In this document: positions 55,264 to 64,000 of the stretch, piece after piece
Position numbering within the stretch: the first letter of the stretch is position 1
Layout of the letters: every line of letters starts with the position of its first letter
Assembly: GCF_029852145.1 (NCBI RefSeq)
Contig: NC_079971.1
Span: forward strand, 21,823,563-21,887,562
DNA: 64,000 nucleotides
Origin: Microplitis mediator
Taxonomy: Eukaryota; Arthropoda; Insecta; Hymenoptera; Braconidae
Reading direction: 5' to 3'
The notes under the pieces: generated by a model
What the model was told of the DNA's origin: nothing
Seen by the model: only the letters and a program-made list of their open reading frames with translations
The model's database searches: none
Position numbers and translations under genes: made by a program

Positions 55264-58200
55264 ACCAGTTTTTGAGAACTAATTCTAAATTATGATCAAT
55301 TTCTAAATATGGTTCTTAGAAATAAATGAACAATTTTAAGTTATTTGTAAAAAAAGTCACATGAACCCAGTTTTTGACCTTAAAATTGAACCAAATGTTG
55401 GTCGCAAATATATTTTTTAATGCAAGTTATTGTTACAATAAAAACGATTTAAAAAATTTAAATGTAAGACAGTTTAATATTTTTAATAAAATTAATTTTT
55501 CTTGGACAAATTTTATACAAATATAGTAACGCTAATTTGTTGCGTTTAAAACATTATGAATTTATCGTTATTTATAATTACTCATATGATATTAATCTTT
55601 AGAACTTGATTTTTTAAAAACAATAATTATCAATAAATTATTATAATTATAACCCATAATTTATAGTAAAAAATGATTTGATAATTATTAAAATATCATT
55701 TATTTATATATAGATAAGTTATAATTTTAAGAGGTCGAAATTCGAGAGACACTTAAAGCGACAAACCCGCTGATTACTGCACCAGTTATTGGCCCCCATA
55801 TTTAAACGTCAAAATCAATTTTTATTTTTTTAATCACGATTTAAAACATAAATATAATTAATTTTACACATATACATATATATTTAATTTTATTTGTATA
55901 CTTAAATGATATAAACTTACATTGATAAATACCCAGTGTACTCTAATTAATATCATTAAGACTTTAAGAACAAAAGTCATGTAAACACTCACACTGTTCT
56001 TTAATAATTATTTATAATTCCAAAAAGTTATTAATTTTCAATTTTTTACATTCAAGTGCTCAAGTTGTCATTTTACACCCTAAATTAATTTTGTTCTACA
56101 TAAAATTACAAATTTCAAATTTCTATTTTTTTTTACCGTCAGAAACTGGGCCATGGTCTACTAATAGGTCATTTCCAACTGAGGTCCACAAATTTGAATT
56201 AACTTACAAAAAATATGTAATTTCTAACCGAAGTTGACTAAATTTTCGAAAAATTAATCAGAAATCATTTCTATTTTGCTTCGCACTTGAACAATTTTTT
56301 GTGATAGACACTTGAAATGTACGGCATTTAGCGCCTAAGCGTTCTAATAGTGACGTCATTAACGGATGAAAAAATATTTTTTGGTTACATGTGCGATAGC
56401 AAACGACTAAAAAATATCGAGGTAACTCAACGAGCCATCTTGTGACAAAATTTATCATCATATTAATTAATACACTTACTGACTTCTCTCTCATTTTCAA
56501 TAAATACTCAAAACAATCTTATCCAGTATATAAATGCGGGTTATAACCTGCCATTTATAGGCACTAAATGTAGTACATTTCAAATATCTGTCACAAAAAC
56601 TAATGGATTTATCTAGTACAATCGAGTCTAAAACGCTCGCCTTCGGCTCGGGCACCAATCTTTGCACCTCGCGTCTTAAACACGATCGCACTCGATAGAT
56701 AAACTACTATTAAAAATTAGAATATAAGAAAAAATTATTTAGGTTTCATATCTCGGAGGGCAAAGTGACGTATCAAAGAAGATTTATTCAAACGGATGTA
56801 TACAAAAAAAATCATCAAGCCAAAAGAATTGTTTTAACCGAATTCGGTACTCGCGCGGTTCCAGATCCTTGCCAAAGTATTTTCCATCGGTAAAATAACA
56901 AACATCAATATACTATTGTATTAAATATTTCTTTACTTTTATAATCCATAATATATAATTTATAATCAACAATTTTATTATTTTCTGATAGAGTTTCAGC
57001 AATTTTTAATCCGGCTGACAATGCGTCAGATAATACAATGATATCAGTTTACCCGTTCGACGATGAATTTTATACATTTACGGAATTTCCAGTTATACAT
57101 AAAATAGATCCAGTTACTTTAGAAACCAAAGACAAAGTCAATGTATCTAAATATGTGGGAATCGTTAATCATACATCACATCCGCATGTCGTCAAAGATG
57201 GTACTGTTTTTAATGTTGGGCTGAGTGTTGGCCCCACAGGACCTGCCTACAGTGTTATCAAATTTCCAATCAAGAGAAAAAATGGTGTGTATACTTTTTA
57301 TTTAAAAAACAATAATTTTTAAATTTATAAGGAAAATTTTTTTTAAATTAAGTGACCCAGTTTTTTTAGCTTTATAGTATCGGATTACGCACTTTATTAA
57401 TTAATTTTGTAAATTATGTATGTAAAATATGAGAAATTTTTTTTTTTAAATACAAATACTAAATATTTGAAAAAAATAAAAGCATTTATAATTAATAGGG
57501 CGGGAAATTTTGCATACTTTGAGCGCGAAGCGCTGAGGGTGTTTTATGAACGGTTTGTTTTTCGACTATTTTACTCATGGAAATATTTCTACACTTTTTT
57601 AATTACACCAAAATAGGTAAAATTGTATACTAGTATATAGAGAATTTATTAAGGGACAATTTGAACCTAATATTAAGTCGATTCGTTATTTTATTAGTTT
57701 AAAATAAATTATTTAAACTCAAGAAACCAGTGCTGTCAATTGTTACGTATGAAACTTCGTAGACACGATAACTCTCGATAGACACAATTAATCGGCCCAA
57801 CTTTTTTTTTATTATCTTTGTATTTTTTATCACAAGAACCCTATGGAAAATCACAATCTAAATCTTTTTAGTTTAATTGTAATTAATTAAAAACGTAAAA
57901 CTGATTATTCACGAAAAATTTAGCTGCCATTTTTATTTTTACTGTTGTTATTATTTTTTTCATTTTTTCTCTCCATCAACTACTGGCGGCAGCACTAGCG
58001 TAGCAGTATAGGTTTGAAAAAAAAAGCGACATCTAAGACATAAAGGCGGGATATTTAAAAAAAATGTTAATAAAAAAATATTAAACTGAAAATAATAAAT
58101 AAAAAAATCAAATTGATAATTTATAAGTTGAATAAAAATTCATAATAAAACAAAATTAATTAATATTATAAAATAAAAGTAATGATTAACAATAAAATGA

Positions 58201-61200
58201 GCGATTGAGCTGTGCACTTTTAGATTTTCTAACATTTTTAATTTTTATTGGAAAAAAGAAAATTATTTTTGTTCAACCCAGTTATTAACCTCAACTTTAA
58301 CTGATATTAAAGTGAAAGATCCATTACCCGTTCACTTTTAAAGTTACCCGATGAAAAAAGATTTTATACAATTGTATAAATTGGATAGAAAAAATGGCCC
58401 GATCCAATTGTAGACAATCGTACTTAATTATATCGAATTGTGTACAATCGTATAAAAATTGTATACAAATATATACATTTGTATATAATCACATAATGTT
58501 TTCGTATAGATTATATATAATTATGTACAATTCTATATAATTACATACAAATATATATATAATTGTATATAATTATATACTGTACTTGTATAGATTGTAT
58601 ATAATTACATACAATTCTATATAATTATATACAAATATATACATTTGCATATAATTTTATTATTCTTTTTTGCATTTTTATATATAATTATATACGATTG
58701 TATATAATTCTATATAATTATATAAAAATTTTATATAATTATGCATCACCTCTATCCAATTGTAGATAATTCATATATAACTCCCGATGAAAAAAGATTT
58801 TATACAATTGTATAGAATTATAGATCAATTATATATGGACTATATATAATTATATATAGACTGTATATAATTTTATACAATTGTATAAAATCTATTATTT
58901 TTCATCGGGCCGTATAGAGCTATATAAAATCTTTTTTCATCGGGTAGTGATCGGGTTTAGAGTCTTTTACTTTATATTCAATTAGCAATTAATTTCTAGA
59001 CAAATCAATGTTTGAAGAAGCCGAAATAGTTGCTAGCGTCCCAACTAGATGGCGCATGAATCCATCGTATATGCATACATTTGGGATTACCGACAATTAT
59101 TACATTATTATCGAACAACCGCTGGCTATTTCCTTTACGACGATGTTCAAGTGTCATCTGATGAACGAACCACTTTGCACTTGTCTAAAATGGCACGATA
59201 ATGAAAATGTAATTATAAAAATTAATAATAATAATATTTAAAAACAAACTTTCAAAATTTTCGTATCCGCATTGTTCAAGATCTTTTACTTCACATGGAA
59301 AAAATTTTTCATTGTTTTTAATAAAAATTTCAAAAGAGCTAATATTTGAAAAATTTACTCGACATATATCTACACAGAAATTTTTATTTTCAGACACTTA
59401 TTCATATAATTTCAAGAAAAGACGGAAAATTAAAAAGAACATTTACCGCTGAAAAATTTTTTTTCTTTCACACAATAAATCAATTTGAAACACTTGATAA
59501 CGATTACATTGTTCTCGATCTGTGCTGCTATAAAGACGCTAAAATGCTTGACTGCATGTACATAGATGTGATTAAAAATATGCACAAAAATCCAAATTAC
59601 GCTGAATTATTTCGCGGGCGGCCTTTAAGATTCATTTTGCCTATTAGTCAACAATTTGATTCTCATTTAACGCCCGATGATAATTTAATTAAAATTAGTA
59701 GTGTACATCAGAGTGTTTATCAACAATTCATTGATCTTAACAACAACAATATCAACAACAACGACAACAACAACAACAACAACAACATCAACAATAACAA
59801 CAATAAAAACAATGATAATAATAATAACAGTCAAGACACAAAAGATATTTTGAATCGTAAATCATCCGCCCATTTAATGCCCAATGGCAATATTTACGTA
59901 AAACCAGAACTATTATGTGATTTAGGATGCGAAACACCGCGATTTAATTACGACCGTTGTCTCGGCAAAGAGTATCGTTATTTTTATGCAATATCTAGTG
60001 ATGTTGATCTAGATAATCCCGGAACGGTAATTTATTCTTCTAACAAATTCATTCATACTTATCTCCGTTTTATTATTTTTAAAGCTATGGTCCACTGATT
60101 TTTTTTTTTTGTAGATCATCAAAGTTGATACTGCAAGTAAAACGCGTATTACGTGGAATGAAAGAGGTCTTTACCCAAGTGAGCCGATTTTTGTTCCGAA
60201 TCCTAATGGAAAAGTTAGTGAGCTGTGAAATTCAAATTTTATTTTTTTCATAAAAAATATTTCTACTGGTTTTTCTTTAGAAATTTTTTTTTAATCTTAT
60301 CTACACGTCTTAAGATCATGAAAAAAAATAGGGACTAATTAATTAAATTAATTTCTGGGAAAAAAAAATTTTTAATTTAAAAAAATGGATTTTTGAAAAT
60401 TGAATGCTGCTAAACTGTTATGTAGATAAGATTTTAATAAAAATTTGCTGGGGTAAACCGGAAATGATATTTTTTACGACAGATCGATGGAGTTTAAATG
60501 GCACATTAATAGGTCTACCATAAAAATCTCTACCTTACGACAACTGAACCATAATCAGGCCTACCACAAGGAACTGTACCACACAGCAACTGTACCAGTT
60601 TCAAACACTACCCGTGAAAATCTCAACTAATCAGCAATTCTATCACTTAAAAACTTTCTCACATTACAACTCTACCAGATTACAACCCTCCCAGTAACAA
60701 ACTCAACCATAACAATATCTACCATAAACATCTTTACACGGAAAGAAAATTATGGCAGCGGTTCCCATAATTTTGTGAAATTTTTTCCTATACCATCATA
60801 GGAATTACGACCATAAATTATGGGAGCGGTTCCTATAATTATAGGAATGTTTTCCATAATTATAGGAATAGTTCCTATAATTATGGGAATGATACCCATA
60901 ACACTATAGGAATGGTTCCTATAATTATAGGAATGGTTCCTATAATTTATAGGAATACTTTCTATAATATTATGGGAATCATTCCTACAAGTTATGGGAA
61001 TGGTTCCTATAATAGTATGGGAACTATTCCCATAATATTACGGGAATGATTCCCATAATGCAATTGGAATGGTTCGTATACCATTATGGGAATTATTCTC
61101 ATAATATTATGGGAATAGTTTCCATACTATTATAGGAACCATTCCTATAATATTATGGGAATGGTTCCCATATTATCATGAAAAAATTAATTTAAAGAAG

Positions 61201-63573
61201 TGCGGTAATCACTTCTACAATACACAGAAATATTATTAAACATAAAAACAAAAATTCAAACATTGAAAAAAAAAATCGTATTTGGCAAAAAAACACTAAA
61301 ATTTTTAAGAAGAATTTTTTGTCAGCACAAAACATTCAAGAAAATTCAAATTTCGGGAAATTTCTACTCTATTGTGCAAAACAAAAATTTTATGATATTA
61401 TAGGAATAGTTTCTATACCAATATGGGAACCATTCCCATAATGGTATGGGAACTATCCTCATACTATTATGGGGATAGTTCTTATAATATATGGGAACCA
61501 TCCCTATAGTAGTATAGGTACTATTCCCATACCATTATGGGAACCATTCCCATAATGCATAGAAAAACTTCCCATAATTTTCTTTCCGTGTACCACAATA
61601 CAGGTCACCCATAAAAATGCCTAGCATTAGCATCTCTACCATTTACAAGCCTACCATAAATAACTCAACCACATTTCAACTGTACCAGAATGAATCTCTG
61701 CCTACAAAATACACTACACTGAAAAAAAAAATTTGCTATCATAACAAAAATCAAGACTACGCAGCTATTTGTTATGATAACAAAACTATCTTGGTTAACG
61801 CAACGAAGTGACTTTTGTGGTGAGTAAAGTGAAGTTGCTGTTGTAACGAATGATATGTGTTGCGTAAAAATTTTTCGAATACGCATAGAATTTTGTGCTG
61901 TAACTAGGTGAACAATATCATTAAGAATTACTAATTTTGCAAGAATTAGTAAATAAGTAAAAAAGAAACTCAAAAAACTTTGTTCACAATTGTTATCTGG
62001 AAAATAACTGTCTGTCCAAATTGGGCTAAGCATCACGTTTACAACTATGTCCAATACAGACTATCAACCTTAGCAATGTACTAGATGGAAAAACAAGTTT
62101 ATTGGAACCAGGAATTTTTCAGATAGATCTGAGTTGTTTTAGAACAGAAAGAAATTCCTAAGATAAGAAAAATTTCTTGACTCGGGAAAATTTTACTTTA
62201 CCTAAGATATTATCGCTTCTTGATATATTCTTTTGAGTCAAAAAAATCACTTTTTCAAGGCGCCCTTACACTGTAAAAAGAGCGGTGTTAAAAATGGACT
62301 CATTTTAACTCCGCCCGGTGTTAAAATAAAATTACACCGGTGTTAAAAATACTGGTGTTAAATCGGAGTAACCGGTGTAAAAGCGGAGTAAAATCGGTGT
62401 AAAGGCGGGGTAACCGGTGTAAAAACGGAGTAACATCGGTGCAAAAGCGGGATAACCGGTGTAAAAGTAGGGTAAACTGCGTCCGCTTGGATTATTAACT
62501 TTAAAGATTATAAAACACAAAAAATGTCAGTTCTTTATGAAAATTAATAAAGAATATCATTTATTAACAAGTATAGTGATCGAGTAAGTAAAAATATTCA
62601 CAAAGTAAAATATTTTAACACTGGTAAAGGATATCTACACCGGCGGCGGCATTATTTTAACACCGGTACAGAATATTTACACCGGTGACGGCGTTATTTT
62701 CACACCGCTTTCAGGGGTAAATTTAACACCGATAATTTTAACACCTACACCGTTTGGACTTACCCCGGTGATTTTTTACAGTGTAGCTATACTTAGACAT
62801 ATTGGTATATTTTTCAAAATAAATAGCGTTTAATATTTTAACCATAATTTACAAACGCAATTTATGTCAAAAATAAAAAACTCGTGATAAATTCTTAATG
62901 ATATTGTTCACCTAATTAAAGCACAGAATTCTATGCGTGTTCGAAAAATTTTTCCTCAACGCATATAATTTATTACAACAGCGACTTCACTTTACTTACC
63001 ACAACAAAAGTCACTTCGTTGCGTTAACCAAGATAGTTTTGTTATCATAACAAATAGCTGCGTAGTCTTGATTTTTGTTATGATAGCAAATTTTTTTTTT
63101 TCAGTGTACCAAAAAACATCTCTACCATTTTTTAAGCCCACTTAGTAAAACACTACCACATAGAAACACTATCAAAAAAGTAGCTCTGCCCTTATCACAC
63201 ACATAGCATATGACATAGTGTTTGAAACTGGTATAGTTATTGTGTGGTACAGTTACTTGAGGTAGGCCTGGTTATGGTTCAGTTGTCGTAAGGTAGAGAT
63301 TTTTATGGTAGACCTATTAATGTGCCGTTTAAATTAGATGATTATTAAATTTTTGTAATAATTTGATATGCTGCAATTAATTAATTAATTAATTTTTAGG
63401 ATGAAGATGACGGTGTAATAGTAAGTGCTGCGGTATTTGGAAAATCAAATGAATCAGATGTTTGTTTGGTTGTAATTGACGCAAAAACAATGAAAGAAAT
63501 CAGTAGAACTGTTTTTTCAACACCTGGGCCGGTTCCAAAATGTCTCCATGGCTGGTTTTCGATGGACAAATAA
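54659..63573 (+). CDS. ninaB: Carotenoid cleavage oxygenase, ninaB/BCO-like
   Basis: Seven exons, 54659-54999, 56743-56889, 56992-57284, 59000-59208, 59394-60026, 60115-60213 and 63400-63573, join in phase and encode 631 aa, near the length of Drosophila NinaB. The four iron ligands of this seven-bladed propeller family are present: His226 (TSHPHVVKDG), His286 (PSYMHTFG), His356 (FFFFHTIN) and His624 (CLHGWF). Family blocks include WLKGTLLRNGPG, FDHLFDSSALLHRF, TEFGTRAVPDPC, IIIEQPL and NYDRCLGKEYRYFYA. NinaB cleaves, and in insects also isomerises, carotenoids to retinal for visual pigment; the enzyme is cytosolic. Exon 5 has an Asn-rich insertion encoded by an AAC/AAT repeat, and exon 1 also carries a NINNNINN run, both outside the catalytic blocks. 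Intron 6 (3.2 kb) contains nested transposons and the donor after exon 6 is a weak GTTAGT. The C-terminal His is 8 residues from the end, normal for the family. Confidence 0.94.
56285..56600. repeat. Imperfect palindrome in ninaB intron 1
   Basis: TTGTGATAGACACTTGAAAT... and GTACATTTCAAATATCTGTCAC are inverted copies about 260 bases apart, with GGCATTTAGCGCC near the left arm and GGCACTAAATG at the right. Likely an old inverted-repeat element, ends unclear. The following CGCCTTCGGCTCG stretch (56635-56655) is a GC-rich hairpin. Confidence 0.45.
58347..58944. mobile_element. CCCGATGAAAAAAG MITE, copy 3, self-nested
   Basis: TA-flanked ends CCCGATGAAAAAAGATTTTA and AAATCTTTTTTCATCGGG. The interior is TATATAATTATATAC-rich and carries a second pair of the same ends at 58783 and 58909, so one copy has inserted in another. 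Confidence 0.78.
58783..58909. mobile_element. CCCGATG MITE copy 4 inside copy 3
   Basis: The left end CCCGATGAAAAAAGATTTTA and right end AAAATCTATTATTTTTCATCGGG-type close a 127 bp unit made of TATATAATTATATA repeats. It lacks a clear TA duplication on both sides, so it could be an internal rearrangement. Confidence 0.6.
59738..59830 (+). repeat. AAC/AAT trinucleotide repeat in ninaB exon 5
   Basis: About 31 codons, nearly all Asn, with scattered Ile, Asp and Lys. It is in frame and does not break the protein. It lies after the block VYQQFIDL and before a conserved block, likely in a surface loop. Confidence 0.95.
60737..61590. mobile_element. CACGGAAAGAAAATTA element made of GGAATNNTTCC units
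   Basis: TA-flanked ends CACGGAAAGAAAATTATGG and CCATAATTTTCTTTCCGTG. The inside is an array of CCATAATATTATGGGAATGG/TTCC-type palindromic units, broken by a ~200 bp unrelated stretch (61175-61390). It is inserted in the outer element at 60493-63333. Confidence 0.8.
61717..63106. mobile_element. Middle nested element, CACTGAAAAAA ends
   Basis: TA-flanked ends CACTGAAAAAAAAAATTTGC and GCAAATTTTTTTTTTTCAGTG-type. The inverted arms are ~220 bp (CAAGACTACGCAGCTATTTG mirrored as CAAATAGCTGCGTAGTCTTG) and highly similar. The centre is occupied by the element at 62269-62783. Confidence 0.85.
62269..62783. mobile_element. Innermost nested element with ACCGGTGT repeats
   Basis: TA-flanked ends CACTGTAAAAAG and TTTTTTACAGTG. 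The body repeats ACCGGTGTTAAA/TTTAACACCGGT words and GCGGAGTAA spacers. It is markedly GC-richer than its surroundings. 515 bp, non-coding. It is the third level of nesting. Confidence 0.85.

Positions 63574-64000
<427 letters not shown>

Larger units (their letters stand above)
57285..58999. other. ninaB intron 3 content
   Basis: Holds a repeat fragment around 57500-57560 (GAGCGCGAAGCGCTGAGG) that resembles the complement of 24560-24600, and the nested CCCGATG MITEs at 58347-58944. The remainder is AT-rich and unremarkable. Confidence 0.4.
60493..63333. mobile_element. Outer inverted-repeat element in ninaB intron 6
   Basis: Left end TTTAAATGGCACATTAATAG and right end CTATTAATGTGCCGTTTAAA are inverted copies. 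The match continues inward past GGTCTACCATAAAAATCTCT and ACCATAATCAGGCCTACC for over 130 bases. The 2.84 kb length is mostly due to two other elements inserted inside. No transposase frame was seen. A TTTAAA word flanks both ends and may be the target duplication. Confidence 0.8.

Overview
This is a very AT-rich, intron-bearing insect nuclear window. The genes are sparse and compact, and they sit in long introns and spacers crowded with short, non-coding, TA-flanked inverted-repeat elements (MITEs). An ankyrin protein with a PRANC-like C-terminus and a secreted cystine-knot peptide gene point to a parasitoid hymenopteran, possibly a braconid wasp. That placement is inference. No bacterial-type operon, rRNA or CRISPR locus was seen.

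Layout: (1) 1236-3884 +, ankyrin-repeat protein with a PRANC/F-box-like tail. (2) 5827-8535 +, paired-like Q50 homeobox gene in three exons, 259 aa. (3) 10752-21852 -, complete Cullin-2 in three coding exons, 751 aa; its last exon lies behind a 7 kb intron full of palindromic repeats. (4) 25137-27544 +, proteasome subunit beta-3, 205 aa, whose first coding exon is only the ATG. (5) 29419-30367 +, a new-looking three-exon gene for a 113-aa secreted peptide with two inhibitor-cystine-knot motifs of identical spacing. (6) 30445-31264 -, an inverted, truncated duplicate of the promoter and first exon of the carotenoid oxygenase gene found 23 kb downstream. (7) 31868-32719 +, mitoribosomal protein mS38 (AURKAIP1-like). 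(8) 34709-42417 -, trehalose/sugar transporter of the Tret1 type, 534 aa, with an 8-nt first coding exon. (9) 54659-63573 +, complete ninaB-like carotenoid oxygenase in seven exons, 631 aa, with all four iron-binding histidines.

The gene-poor parts hold two arrays rich in ATCGAT/CGATA (33.2-34.6 kb and 50.9-52.0 kb), an ATGATCATG-type minisatellite (53.0-53.8 kb), two arrays of short palindromic units (47.3-48.8 and 60.7-61.6 kb), an (AC)58 and a (TA)~55 microsatellite, one tRNA-related SINE, and several MITE families. Some elements are nested inside others, up to three deep in ninaB intron 6. The genes belong to unrelated housekeeping, developmental and metabolic processes and show no shared pathway.

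Exon models were built by joining reading frames at GT/AG sites whose phases agree. All six multi-exon models give full-length uninterrupted proteins, but no transcript evidence was available.
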